This document shows, piece after piece, positions 25,901-33,492 of a stretch of 64,000 nucleotides of DNA. The position numbers were made by a program, and so were the translations under genes. The stretch is from the NCBI RefSeq assembly GCF_027594505.1, contig NZ_CP115149.1:496001-560000 (forward strand), read 5' to 3'. The notes below the pieces were generated by a model. It saw only the letters and a list, made by a program, of their open reading frames with translations. It was not told the DNA's origin and did not search any database. Every line of letters begins with the position of its first letter. Positions within the stretch are counted from its first letter, which is position 1. The DNA is from Tepidiforma flava. Lineage in GTDB: Bacteria > Chloroflexota > Dehalococcoidia > Tepidiformales > Tepidiformaceae.

Positions 25901-26237
25901 CGAGGTGTACGTCGGGGCGGACGTTGGAGGGGTGCTCGTGGAGGGGTTCATCGACCTGCTCTACGAGGGGCAGGATGGCCTGGTCATCGTCGATTACAAG
26001 ACGGACGGGCTGCGGAGCGCGGCCGAGGCGGACCGGGTGATGCCGCAGTACCGCCTGCAGGCGGGCGCCTACGCGGCGGCGCTCGAGCAGGCCGCCGGGC
26101 TGGCGGCCGCCGCGGCGGTGTTCGTCTTCACCGAGCCGAGCATCGAGCGGCGGGTCGACGACCTGGCGGCAGCGAAGGCGGAGGCGCTGGAGCGGGCGCG
26201 TGAGCTGGCCGGGCTGGCGGCGTCAGCCGGCGGCTGA
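22956..26237 (+). CDS. addA: AddA-like UvrD-family helicase/nuclease
   Basis: The 1093-residue motor subunit has all superfamily 1A helicase motifs: Walker A AAAGAGKTTAL, ITFTEKAAAELTDRV, LLIDEFQDTDP, VGDPKQSIYRFRRAD, TIHAAKGLEFPVVFVAG and FYVAATRAQQAL, and a C-terminal nuclease with GRAVHAVLQG, VEGFIDLLYEG and VIVDYKTDGL. ATG 22956 overlaps the addB stop by 4 bases, so the two are translationally coupled. The last 15 bases overlap the convergent gene on the other strand. Confidence 0.93.
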   Translation: MTLPDAAARERVTRETAQTLFVEAAAGAGKTTALVGRIVELVAGGMPVERIAAITFTEKAAAELTDRVRERLERAAAGDGEYARLGPEERERCRAAIGGLDGASFQTIHAFARKLLAAHPVQAGLPPEFDVLDGTEEELELREAVRRFLDEVERSDATRTAVMTAYALGLQPGRLRELAREFARNWDRLRGGEFDLPAAEPDWEPPLGRLLDAVNQNGQSDSFQPAFDGLLEVAGRLERAYRQVQAAESAAEREAGLAEVLTLAGRVKIPLNAGRQGTFRPVKDGWDAWLTEVRRWALARLLPAVQAFALDYAAERRRRGRLTFHDLLVLTTDLLREDETARRAVHGRFGQLLIDEFQDTDPPQVELAALIAADPGQPADWQTADVAPGRLFFVGDPKQSIYRFRRADIRIYEQAKRAFGSQEVQLVTNFRSAKSVIAWVNGVCRRLFEADAAGAQAGWADLEARPGAPDGKPVRVFGGLVEDAAAAEVQEREAADVALGVLQARAENWGGREGGTRFEDIAILLPRRTVLGALERALADRGIPYRVESQSLLYAAEEIRDLLNVLTAIDDPTDEIALVAALRSPLFACTDRELAEHAAAGGRWSYERPAPDGSPERVRRAMAQLAAWHRERWTVSPAGLIERLIAESHLLLKALGDTRPRETWRRYRIIAEQARALTVRGAVATLRQFTAWLEQQQDEGVRVNEAIAPEPDDDAVRVMTIHAAKGLEFPVVFVAGLGTGTNRSPSIRTWWPPHGDGGLPEVRCGSGDQRFETAGFAAVEDEEKAHEEAEAARLFYVAATRAQQALAVSLYRTKRSDGGSLAGRVEAALEAAPAGTFERFTPKPAEVPGVRARPGEPPPVPAADAWRERRESAAKCAAAPVAAATAIAHAAAPGAPEEPEEPPATPAEPWRKGRAGTAIGRAVHAVLQGIDLGTGEGLEAAAAAQAEAEGIADRADEVKRLAGNALASAAVQAAVASGRYWREVYVGADVGGVLVEGFIDLLYEGQDGLVIVDYKTDGLRSAAEADRVMPQYRLQAGAYAAALEQAAGLAAAAAVFVFTEPSIERRVDDLAAAKAEALERARELAGLAASAGG

Positions 26238-26594
26238 GTCCCCGGGCTCGAGGAGCCAGGCGACGGCGAGTTCGCGCGCGCGGAAGAACTCGACCGGTGC
26301 GGGGTGGGGCAGGTCGCCACGGTAGGCGAGCGCCTGCCGAAAGGTGCCGAAGACGACCGGGGAAGGGGCAACGACCGCGGTCCGGAAGGGGCCCAGCAGC
26401 TGCACCGAGCGGGCGAAACCGGCCATCCAGAGGATGTCGGCCTCGACGCGCTCGACGTCGGTGGCATCGAGCAGGAGCCGGCCGCACACGACGATGCGCC
26501 GGTACCACTCCGGGCCGGGGAGATCGACGCCGAGGACCAGCCCGTGGAGCCGAAATTCGACGTACTGGCCGTGGTCGAGCATCTGGTAGGCCAT
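26223..26594 (-). CDS. Conserved-looking hypothetical protein, possibly STAS/SpoIIAA-like
   Basis: The 123-residue protein begins MAYQMLDHGQYVEFRLHG and has alternating strands and helices (DLPGPEWYRRIVVCGRLLLDATDVERVEAD, then AVVAPSPVVFGTFRQAL). The ordering faintly resembles SpoIIAA/STAS-type small domains, but I do not recognise it with confidence. No signal peptide or membrane segment is seen. It starts one base after the stop of the FAD oxidase on the same strand, so they are likely co-transcribed, and its 3' end overlaps the addA 3' end by 15 bases. Confidence 0.65.
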   Translation of the reverse strand: MAYQMLDHGQYVEFRLHGLVLGVDLPGPEWYRRIVVCGRLLLDATDVERVEADILWMAGFARSVQLLGPFRTAVVAPSPVVFGTFRQALAYRGDLPHPAPVEFFRARELAVAWLLEPGDSAAG

Positions 26595-26595
26595 G

Positions 26596-28002
26596 TCACG
26601 CTCCGCGGACGGGAGGTGTGCTGCTCACGACCGGAGGGGGTTCGAGGTCGAAGATGACGCCGGGGTTGAGGATGCCCGCCGGGTCGAGCGCCCGCTTGAT
26701 CGCCCGCATGGCCTGAATATCGGCGGGGCTGCGGGTGAGGTTGAGCCAGCGCTTTTTCGCGATGCCGATGCCGTGTTCGGCGCTGATCGAGCCCCCGAGC
26801 GACGCCACGAGCCGGAGCACCGCGTCGTCGGGCGATTCATCATCCGGGTCGGCGCCGAGGATGTTGACGTGGAGGTTGCCGTCGCCGGCATGGCCGAAAA
26901 GGACGGGGCGGACGTGCGGGGAGGTTTCTGCCAGGCGGGCGCGGACGAGGGATTCGAAGTCGCCGAGCCGGGCGGCGGGCAGGGTGACATCGAGCTTGTG
27001 CGGGATGCCCTCGGCCGAGATGGCCTCCGTGTGGCGCTCGCGGTAGGCCCAGAGACGGTCGCGCTCAGGGCGGGAGACGGCGAGGAGGGCGGCATCCGGG
27101 TCGGCGGCGGATTCGAGGGCGGCGGCGAGGGCGGGCGCGGGGTCATGCGCGCCCGCGCATTCGACGAGGAGGTAGCAGGCGTGGGGACGCGGGAAGGGCG
27201 GGGGCAGGCCGGCGTGGCGCTGGACGAGTTCGAGTCCCTCGGGGAAGAAGACTTCGGCGGCTTCGAGGCCCGGGGCCTGCCGGCGGACGGCGCGGAGCAA
27301 TTCGAGCGCGGCGGCGAGCGAGGGGAGGCCGAGGAGGGCGACAGCCCGCGCGGGGCGCGCCGGGATGAGGCGGAGGCGGACGCGGGTGACGACGGCGAGG
27401 GTGCCTTCGCTGCCGGCGAGGAGGCCGGGCAGGTCGTACCCGGAGTTGTCCTTGAGAAGGCCGGGCAGGCGGGCGAGGATGGCTCCATCGGCGAGAACGG
27501 CTTCGATGCCGATGACCTGGTGGCGCATCGGGCCGTAGCGGATGACGCGCACGCCGCCGGCGTTGGTGGCGACCATGCCGCCGATGGTGGCAGAGGCCCG
27601 GGAGGCGAGGTCGACGCCGACGTCCCAGCCGTGGGGGCGGACGAACTCCTGGAGCGCCTGGAGGGTGACGCCCGCGCCGGCCGTGACCTCGCCCGCCACG
27701 GGGTCGAAGTCTTCGATGCGGTCGAGCCGGCGCAGGCTGAGCACGGCTTCGCCGGCGCGGGGGATGCTGCCGCCGACGAGGCCGGTGTTGCCGCCCTGGG
27801 GCACGAGCGGGACGCCGAACTCGCGGCAGGCGGCGACGACTGCCGCGACGCCGGCGGTATCGGGCGGGCGGGCGACGAAGGCGGCCGGCCCGGTGAAGCG
27901 GCGGGTCCAGTCGGTCTCGTAGGAGGCGCGCAGGTCCGGGTCGTCGAGGAGGTGGCCGGGGCCGCAGGCAGCGAGCAGGCGGCTGCGCAGTTCGGGGTGC
28001 AC
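26596..28002 (-). CDS. FAD-binding oxidase (GlcD/D-2-hydroxy acid dehydrogenase type)
   Basis: A 468-residue VAO-family flavoprotein: the FAD-binding PLVPQGGNTGLVGGS, VDLASRASATIGGMVATNAGG, the C-terminal GHAGDGNLHVN with metal-binding His residues, and SAEHGIGIAKK. This matches GlcD, D-lactate and D-2-hydroxyglutarate dehydrogenases, which oxidise 2-hydroxy acids to keto acids. No GlcE or Fe-S GlcF partner is adjacent, and no Fe-S domain is fused. The start is GTG 28002 with TAGACT 6 bases upstream. A short unknown gene follows at once. Confidence 0.92.
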   Translation of the reverse strand: MHPELRSRLLAACGPGHLLDDPDLRASYETDWTRRFTGPAAFVARPPDTAGVAAVVAACREFGVPLVPQGGNTGLVGGSIPRAGEAVLSLRRLDRIEDFDPVAGEVTAGAGVTLQALQEFVRPHGWDVGVDLASRASATIGGMVATNAGGVRVIRYGPMRHQVIGIEAVLADGAILARLPGLLKDNSGYDLPGLLAGSEGTLAVVTRVRLRLIPARPARAVALLGLPSLAAALELLRAVRRQAPGLEAAEVFFPEGLELVQRHAGLPPPFPRPHACYLLVECAGAHDPAPALAAALESAADPDAALLAVSRPERDRLWAYRERHTEAISAEGIPHKLDVTLPAARLGDFESLVRARLAETSPHVRPVLFGHAGDGNLHVNILGADPDDESPDDAVLRLVASLGGSISAEHGIGIAKKRWLNLTRSPADIQAMRAIKRALDPAGILNPGVIFDLEPPPVVSSTPPVRGA

Positions 28003-28008
28003 GCGCGG

Positions 28009-28014
28009 AGTCTA
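28009..28014 (-). promoter_or_regulatory. -10 element of a leaderless FAD oxidase promoter
   Basis: Minus-strand TAGACT, 6 bases, then GTG 28002; no Shine-Dalgarno site. Confidence 0.45.
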
Positions 28015-28030
28015 CCGCGCGGGGCCGGGG

Positions 28031-28288
28031 TCAGTGGGAGTGGGGGCGGGTGCCGGGGCCGTGGCTGTGGCCGTGGTGGGACCAGCGGGAGCCGCCGGAG
28101 GGCGGGGACGGGGCGCCGAGGGATTCGCGCGCGGCCCCGCGGGTGAAGGTCATCATCGGCGGGGTGAAAACGCGCTTCGCCGGGACGCTGCACATCGGGC
28201 AGTCGGCCGGGATGTCGGAGTCCTTGATGCTGCGGGAGACCTCGAACTCGAGGCCGCAGCGGTCGCAGCGGTAGTCGTACAGCGGCAT
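28031..28288 (-). CDS. FmdB-like zinc ribbon protein with His-rich tail
   Basis: The 85-residue protein starts MPLYDYRCDRCGLEFEV and has a second knuckle CPMC, giving the CxxC...CxxC zinc ribbon of the FmdB family (putative regulatory proteins). The tail (SHHGHSHGPGTRPHSH) is His-rich and not part of the family core; it may bind metal. A GGAGGT site precedes ATG 28288. It is divergent from the next gene, and TTGCAG-type inverted repeats lie between them. Confidence 0.88.
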   Translation of the reverse strand: MPLYDYRCDRCGLEFEVSRSIKDSDIPADCPMCSVPAKRVFTPPMMTFTRGAARESLGAPSPPSGGSRWSHHGHSHGPGTRPHSH

Positions 28289-28310
28289 CGGGCGACCTCC
28301 AGCAGGGGCT

Positions 28311-28343
28311 CTTGCAGTTTACCGCATCTGCAAGAGATTGCAG
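28311..28343. promoter_or_regulatory. Operator-like TTGCAG/CTGCAA repeats in a divergent promoter region
   Basis: CTTGCAG (28311-28317) and CTGCAAG (28328-28334) form a 7-bp inverted repeat with a 10-base spacer; CTGCAA (28328-28333) also pairs with TTGCAG (28338-28343) across 4 bases. Three half-sites with alternating orientation suggest cooperative repressor binding. Confidence 0.45.
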
Positions 28344-28344
28344 A

Positions 28345-29088
28345 ATGCAGCGCATGCAGGACGAAGTGATGAACAGGGTCATGGATTCTGGGGCTGGCGT
28401 CGAGAGCGGGCGGCCGACACTCGCGGTGCTGGTGCACGAAGGATTCCCGGCCGACCTGCTGATCGACGTCGAAGAGCTGTGCCGGTCGTTTTCAGGGTTC
28501 CTGGGGGCGCCGGTGGCGCTGGCAGTGACGGGCGGCCGGCCGCTGGAGGCAACGCTCGACGAGCTGAGCGGCGCAGGCGGCTGGGAGATCCGGTTCGTGG
28601 CGCCGCCGACCTCGAAAGCGGCGAGCATGAGCTCGGCGCCGTTCGTCTATCGGGAAGATGGGCGGCCGGACTGGGGCGCGATGTGGCAGGGCTTCTGCGA
28701 ACTCGCGCTCTACGGCGGGCCGCCGCACCGCGGCGAGGCGGATGCCCTGCACGCCGTGGAGCAGCCGCTGGAGGTGCCGGCGAACCCGGAGATCGACGCG
28801 ATCGCGGAGATTCGGCGGGGGATTTACGAGACGACGGGGCTGTTTTCGGAGCCGGCGAGCGAGCCGGGCTGGCTGGCGGTGACCTGCCATTCGAAGAAGA
28901 TGGCGGCGTGGATGGCGGCCTCGATCATCCTCGAGAACGTGGATGCGCGGTGCGAGGAAGAGCGGCTGCTGGTGCCGGCGCACCCGTCGTTCCGGCTGAA
29001 GAACGAGGTGAAGAGCGTCATCACGGTGGTCGCGAAGTGCAACCACTACTGGCAGGCGCACATCGCGGCGGGCGGCGCGGCGGAGTAA
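28345..29088 (+). CDS. Hypothetical protein, function unknown
   Basis: About 247 residues from ATG 28345; TTG 28312 and ATGs at 28354, 28369 and 28381 are alternatives and none has a clear ribosome site. The sequence has an N-terminal alpha/beta part (TLAVLVHEGFPADLLIDVEELCRSF), a central part with MWQGFCELALYGGPPHRGE, and a C-terminal half with WLAVTCHSKKMAAWMAASII and KSVITVVAKCNHYWQAH. There is no signal peptide or membrane segment. Several Cys and His residues (VTCHSK, KCNHYW) could bind a metal or haem. I do not recognise the family. Confidence 0.75.
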   Translation: MQRMQDEVMNRVMDSGAGVESGRPTLAVLVHEGFPADLLIDVEELCRSFSGFLGAPVALAVTGGRPLEATLDELSGAGGWEIRFVAPPTSKAASMSSAPFVYREDGRPDWGAMWQGFCELALYGGPPHRGEADALHAVEQPLEVPANPEIDAIAEIRRGIYETTGLFSEPASEPGWLAVTCHSKKMAAWMAASIILENVDARCEEERLLVPAHPSFRLKNEVKSVITVVAKCNHYWQAHIAAGGAAE

Positions 29089-29097
29089 GCCGCGCGG

Positions 29098-29739
29098 CTA
29101 CTGGCGCTGGATCTGGCCCATGACGTCGACGGCAGCGCTGCCCTGGCCGGGGGCCGGCACTTCGACGATGCGCTCGTCGACGTCGTCGTACTCGAGGCGG
29201 AGCGCGCGGCAGATCATGGCGTGCATCCGGTAGGTGCCGACGGCGTAGACGAGCTCGAGGATCGCCTCGTCGGAGAGGACGTCGCGGAGGGCGGCGAAGG
29301 CGGCGTCGTGGATGCGGCCGTCCTGGAGCACGAGCTCATCGGTCGCGGCGAGGATGGCGCGGTCGGCGGCATCGAAGACCTCGGCGGTGGACCAGGCCGG
29401 GATGGCGGCGAGCTTCGCTTCGGGGATGCCGGCGGCGCGGGCGGCCTTGCAGTGCTGGGAGTAGACGAACTGGGACTGGCCGAGGTAGCCGGTGCGGACG
29501 AGGGCGAGCTCGCGCTGGTACGGGGTGAGCGCCCGGCGGCGGCTGTTCAGGAGGGCGAAGCCGTCCTGCGCATGGACGAGCACATCGGGCACGAGCGCGA
29601 AGACGGTCCACCAGTTGCCGGGGGTGCCGGTGGCGGTGCCGGGCTCGGAGACGGGGTCGCGGTCGCCGAAGAGGCGCTGGTACGCGGCGAGGGCCTCGGG
29701 CGAAGCCTCGGCGCGGGGGACCTGGCGCAGTCGGGGCAT
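29098..29739 (-). CDS. Carboxymuconolactone decarboxylase / AhpD-like family protein
   Basis: The 213-residue protein has the CMD helical fold: LTPYQRELALVRTGYLGQSQFVYSQHCKAARAAG aligned with the active region, then DRAILAATDELVLQDGRI and the C-terminal helix ELVYAVGTYRMHAMI. AhpD-type enzymes have a CxxC pair; only one Cys is present here (SQHCKAA), so a peroxidase-reductase activity is less likely than a decarboxylase or related hydrolytic role. ATG 29739 has GGGAGGT 7 bases upstream, and a TACAAT box at 29786-29791 may be its -10. Confidence 0.82.
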   Translation of the reverse strand: MPRLRQVPRAEASPEALAAYQRLFGDRDPVSEPGTATGTPGNWWTVFALVPDVLVHAQDGFALLNSRRRALTPYQRELALVRTGYLGQSQFVYSQHCKAARAAGIPEAKLAAIPAWSTAEVFDAADRAILAATDELVLQDGRIHDAAFAALRDVLSDEAILELVYAVGTYRMHAMICRALRLEYDDVDERIVEVPAPGQGSAAVDVMGQIQRQ

Positions 29740-29785
29740 GTCGGTGACCTCCCAGCAAGAGCTCCCGCGGACGCGGGGCGGGCGG

Positions 29786-29791
29786 ATTGTA
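29786..29791 (-). promoter_or_regulatory. -10-like box of the CMD-family gene
   Basis: Minus-strand TACAAT about 46 bases before ATG 29739; no convincing -35. Confidence 0.35.
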
Positions 29792-29908
29792 GCCGACGCT
29801 GGCTCCCGCCACGCTCCTGTCAGCAGGAGGCCGCCCCTGCCGGGTCAGACGCCGGCCGAGGGGCTACGATCGCTGGAGCGCCCCGCTCACCGGGCGCAGG
29901 AGGAGCAC

Positions 29909-30898
29909 GTGCTGGCTATCGAGGCGACCGGGCTGACGAAGCACTTCGGCCCCGAGATCCGGGCGGTCGACGGGATCGACCTGCGGGTCGAGGCGGGGCA
30001 GATCTTCGGCTTCCTCGGGCAGAACGGTTCGGGGAAGACGACGACGGTGCGGATGCTGACGACGCTGCTGCGGCCGACGGCGGGGACGGCGCGGGTGGCG
30101 GGGGTCGATGTGCTGGCGAACCCGGCCGAAGTGCGGCGGCGCGTGGGCGTCGCGCTTCAGGAAGTCGGGCTCGATGAGCTGCAGACGGGGCGGGAGCTGC
30201 TGACGCTGCAGGGGCGGCTCTTCGGGCTCCCGGCGAAGGAGGCGCGGGAGGTCGCGGCCCGGCTGCTGGAGGTGGTGACCCTGACGGAGGCCGCGGACCG
30301 GCCGATTCGCGGCTACTCGGGCGGGATGAAGCGGCGGCTCGACCTCGCCTGTGCGCTGGTGCACGGGCCGGAGATCGTGTTCCTCGACGAACCGACGACG
30401 GGCCTCGACCCGGTCACCCGGGACGCCGTGTGGCAGTACGTGCTGGAGCTGAACCGGGAGCGCGGCGTGACGTTCTTCCTGACGACGCAGTACCTGGAGG
30501 AGGCGGACCGGCTGGCGGACACGGTCGCAATCATGGACCGGGGGAGGATCGTGGCTGAAGGGTCCCCTGCGGAGCTGAAGGCGACGATCGGGACGGACGT
30601 GGTGACGCTGACCTTCGGCAGCGAGGCGGATGCCGGGCGCGCGGCGGCGGCGCTGAACCTGTTCGAAGGCGTGCAGCGCGTCCTCACGGCCGGGAGCGAG
30701 GTCGCGGTCTACCTGCCGAACGGGGCCGCGGCCGTGGCCGCCATCGTCCGGCTGCTGGACGAGGCGGGGGCGCCGGCGCGGACGCTCGTCCTGAAGCAGC
30801 CGACCCTCGATGACGTGTTCCTGCGGGCGACCGGGCACCACCTGGATGACGGGAGCCCGCGAGCGGCGGAGGCCGCAGCACCTGGAGGCACGCGATGA
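29909..30898 (+). CDS. ABC-2 type transporter ATP-binding protein (DrrA-like)
   Basis: The 329-residue ATPase has Walker A GQNGSGKTT, signature YSGGMKRRLDLA, Walker B EIVFLDEP and the D-loop TTGLDP, plus the C-terminal extension of drug-exporter ATPases of the DrrA type (LKQPTLDDVFLRATG). It powers the membrane protein encoded next, with which it overlaps by ATGA. GTG 29909 is preceded by AGGAGG at 5 bases. The exported compound is unknown; membrane lipid or drug export are both plausible. Confidence 0.92.
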   Translation: MLAIEATGLTKHFGPEIRAVDGIDLRVEAGQIFGFLGQNGSGKTTTVRMLTTLLRPTAGTARVAGVDVLANPAEVRRRVGVALQEVGLDELQTGRELLTLQGRLFGLPAKEAREVAARLLEVVTLTEAADRPIRGYSGGMKRRLDLACALVHGPEIVFLDEPTTGLDPVTRDAVWQYVLELNRERGVTFFLTTQYLEEADRLADTVAIMDRGRIVAEGSPAELKATIGTDVVTLTFGSEADAGRAAAALNLFEGVQRVLTAGSEVAVYLPNGAAAVAAIVRLLDEAGAPARTLVLKQPTLDDVFLRATGHHLDDGSPRAAEAAAPGGTR

Positions 30899-31659
30899 AC
30901 GTCCTGGCGGCTACGTGGCTGCTGACGGCCCGGGCGCTGCGGGAATCGGTCCGGCAGCCGGCAAACGAAGTAGCGAACGCGTTCATCCCGCTCTTCTTTT
31001 ATGTCGTGACTGTCGGAGCGATCGGGTCAGTGGCGCAAAACGCGTTCGGGGTCGCGGACTACAAGGGGTTCCAGCTGCCGGTCGCCATCCTGCAGGGCGC
31101 GGCGGGCGTCGCGAGCGGCGCCGGGCTGGCGATGACGCTGGACATCCAGTCGGGCTATTTCGAGAAGCTGGCGCTGACCTCGACGCCGCGGCTGGCGATC
31201 GTGCTGGGGCGGATGCTGGCAGACGCCATCAAGGCGGTCATCCTCGCGGGGGCGATCATCGTCCTGGCGCTGCTGTACGGGTCGGAGTTCAAAACGGGCG
31301 TCCCCGGGATGGCGGTGCTGATGGCGGCGACGTTCGGGTTCGCGCTCGCGTACTCGGGCATCGGGGTCGCGATTGCGCTGAAGACCGGCAGCCCGCAGGC
31401 GGCGCAGGCGGGCTTCATCGTCTTCTTCCCGCTGCTGTTCCTCGCGCCGACGTTCGCACCGATCGAGGTGTTCGCGGCGTGGCTGGAGGCCATCGCGCGG
31501 GCGAACCCGGTCACGTACATCCTGCTGGGGATGCGGTCGCTGGTGACCGAGGGGTGGGATGCGGCGGCGCTGGCGAAGGGCGGCGTCGCGGTGCTCGCGA
31601 TCGGGGCGGTGACGCTGACGCTGACGCTGCTGGCGCTGCGGTCGCGGGTGCGGCAGTAG
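30895..31659 (+). CDS. ABC-2 type transporter permease
   Basis: The 254-residue protein has six hydrophobic segments and the ABC-2 membrane family layout: a cytoplasmic N-terminus with ARALRESVRQPANEV, and a central segment GIAIALKTGSPQAAQAG-like followed by FFPLLFLAPTFAP and the short IARANPVTYIL motif. It is the membrane half of the exporter and is translationally coupled to the ATPase. Confidence 0.9.
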   Translation: MNVLAATWLLTARALRESVRQPANEVANAFIPLFFYVVTVGAIGSVAQNAFGVADYKGFQLPVAILQGAAGVASGAGLAMTLDIQSGYFEKLALTSTPRLAIVLGRMLADAIKAVILAGAIIVLALLYGSEFKTGVPGMAVLMAATFGFALAYSGIGVAIALKTGSPQAAQAGFIVFFPLLFLAPTFAPIEVFAAWLEAIARANPVTYILLGMRSLVTEGWDAAALAKGGVAVLAIGAVTLTLTLLALRSRVRQ

Positions 31660-31695
31660 CGGGGCGGGGGCTTGCCTGGCTGGCCGTCCGGATAG

Positions 31696-31724
31696 TTGAC
31701 CGGTGCGGGGGCGGTCCGTAGGTT
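31696..31724 (+). promoter_or_regulatory. Promoter of the DUF35-thiolase operon
   Basis: TTGACC (31696-31701), a 17-base spacer and TAGGTT (31719-31724): the best sigma-70-type promoter in the window. The leader is about 60 bases and contains AAGGAGAG before ATG 31793. Confidence 0.6.
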
Positions 31725-31792
31725 CGGGGCACCACGCCGGGGCCGCCCCGCGGCGGGCCGTGCCCGGCGACGAAGGAGAGGTTCGCGCGCCC

Positions 31793-32209
31793 ATGGCCTA
31801 TACGAAGCCGATACCCGAGCCCGACCCCGTGCACCGCGTGTTCTGGGAGGGGGCGAAGGCGGGGAAGCTGATGCTGCCCCGCTGCACGACCTGCAACCGG
31901 GTGCACTGGTACCCGCGGCTGCTCTGTCCGTTCTGTCATTCGCGGGAGCTGGAGTGGATCGAGGCGAGCGGCGAGGGCCGCATCCACACGTTCGCGGTCC
32001 AGCACCGGGCCTTCGGCGGCTGGGCGGACGAGGTGCCGTTCGTGACGGCGTACATCGACCTGAAGGAGGGCGACCGGATGTTCACCGTGCTGCGGGGCGT
32101 GGACCCGACCAAACCGGAGCGCATCCGGATCGGCGCGAAGGTGCGCGTGGAGTTCGAGCAGGCCAGCGACGAGGTGAGCATCCCGTTCTGGCGCGTGGTG
32201 GAGGAGTAG
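31793..32209 (+). CDS. DUF35 zinc-ribbon/OB-fold protein
   Basis: The 138-residue protein has a rubredoxin-like zinc ribbon (C-x2-C in RCTTCN and CPFCHS) followed by an OB-fold (GEGRIHTFAVQHRAF, VPFVTAYIDLKEG). DUF35 proteins partner with thiolases and in some pathways act as acyl-CoA-binding subunits. The thiolase gene begins 2 bases after the stop, so the pair probably forms a heterocomplex in acyl-CoA or lipid metabolism. Confidence 0.9.
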   Translation: MAYTKPIPEPDPVHRVFWEGAKAGKLMLPRCTTCNRVHWYPRLLCPFCHSRELEWIEASGEGRIHTFAVQHRAFGGWADEVPFVTAYIDLKEGDRMFTVLRGVDPTKPERIRIGAKVRVEFEQASDEVSIPFWRVVEE

Positions 32210-32211
32210 CG

Positions 32212-33420
32212 ATGCCCGGCGAACTTTCCCGCGCGGCGGCAATCATCGGAGCGGCGGAGGCGAACGAAATCGGCTACCCGGCGACCCCGAAGACGGCGCT
32301 CCAGCTCCATATCGAGGCGATCAAGAACGTCAGCGAGCAAACGGGCATCCCGATCTCGCGCATCGACGGGGTGTTCAGCGCCGGGTGGTCGTCGCAGCTG
32401 GCGGAACACCTCGGGCTGCATCCGAAGTACATCGACACGACGTCGGTGGGCGGGTGCTCGTTCGAGATGCACGTGCACCATGCGCTGGCGGCGATCCACG
32501 CGGGCATCATCGAGGTGGCGCTCATCAGCCACGGCGAGAACGGCTGGTCGGCGCGTGCGACCGGGGGCCGCGGGACGGGGCGGCCGCGGGGCGCGCCTGA
32601 CCCGTGGGACCCGGGCCAGCAGTTCCAGCAGATCTACGGGGTCTCGGGCGCGCCTTCGAACTATGCGCATGCGATGACGCGTCACAACCACCGGTTCGGT
32701 TCGACGCCGGAGGATTTCGCGCACATCGCCGTGGTGACGCGGCAGTGGGCGATGCTGAACCCGCGGGCGATCATGTTCTCGAAGGAGACGAACCCGGGCG
32801 GCGGGCCGATCACGGTGGAGGACGTGCAGAATTCGCGGGTCGTGGCGTGGCCGCTGACGCTGCTGCACTGCTGCCTCGTGACGGACTACGGCGGGGCGGT
32901 GCTCGTGGCGAGCCCGGAGGTGGCCCGGAGCGTGAAGACGAAGCCGGTGTGGATTGCGGGAGCGGGCGAGAGCATGGGCCATGCGAACATGCTCGAGATG
33001 GAGGACTTCACGGCGACCTCGGCTGCGGCCTCGGCGGCGGCGGCCTACCGGATGGCAGGGATGGGCCCGGAAGACATGGAGATGGCGATGATCTACGACT
33101 CGTTCACGATCACCGCCGGGATTACGGCAGAGATGCTCGGCCTCGCGCCGCGTGGCGAGGGGTTCCTGCTCTGGAAGGACGGCCGGGCGGCGCCGGGCGG
33201 GAAGTTCCCGATCAACACGAACGGCGGCGGGCTGTCGTTCAACCACTCCGGCATGTACGGGATGCAGCTGCTGGTCGAGGCGTACCGGCAGCTCTCGCGG
33301 ACGGCCGAAGACGGCGTAACCGGGTTGCCCGGCAAGCAGGTGGATGCCCGCTCCTGCATCGTCAACGGGACGGGCGGGAGCCTCTCGACGACCGGGACGC
33401 TCATCCTCGTCGCGGACTGA
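32212..33420 (+). CDS. Thiolase family protein (SCP2/lipid-transfer type)
   Basis: The 402-residue protein has the thiolase fold of the SCP2-thiolase-like group that occurs with DUF35 partners. C82 in VGGCSFEMH is the candidate nucleophile, and GGLSFNHSGMYGMQ supplies the histidine of the GHP-type motif. The second catalytic Cys segment is replaced by CIVNGTGGSL, so ordinary thiolysis is uncertain; retro-aldol or Claisen-type cleavage of acyl-CoAs (as in steroid side-chain enzymes with DUF35 subunits) is an alternative. Confidence 0.88.
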   Translation: MPGELSRAAAIIGAAEANEIGYPATPKTALQLHIEAIKNVSEQTGIPISRIDGVFSAGWSSQLAEHLGLHPKYIDTTSVGGCSFEMHVHHALAAIHAGIIEVALISHGENGWSARATGGRGTGRPRGAPDPWDPGQQFQQIYGVSGAPSNYAHAMTRHNHRFGSTPEDFAHIAVVTRQWAMLNPRAIMFSKETNPGGGPITVEDVQNSRVVAWPLTLLHCCLVTDYGGAVLVASPEVARSVKTKPVWIAGAGESMGHANMLEMEDFTATSAAASAAAAYRMAGMGPEDMEMAMIYDSFTITAGITAEMLGLAPRGEGFLLWKDGRAAPGGKFPINTNGGGLSFNHSGMYGMQLLVEAYRQLSRTAEDGVTGLPGKQVDARSCIVNGTGGSLSTTGTLILVAD

Positions 33421-33446
33421 ACCCGGCCGCGCGGCCGCGACGCAAC

Positions 33447-33474
33447 CGGCCCGTCCCTGCGCGGGGGCGGGCCG
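33447..33474. terminator. Hairpin between convergent genes
   Basis: CGGCCCG (33447-33453) pairs with CGGGCCG (33468-33474) in the 72-base gap between the thiolase and CoA-transferase stops. It is positioned to end transcription from both sides but has no clear U tract. Confidence 0.4.
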
Positions 33475-33492
33475 TTCCGCTTCCGCATGGAA

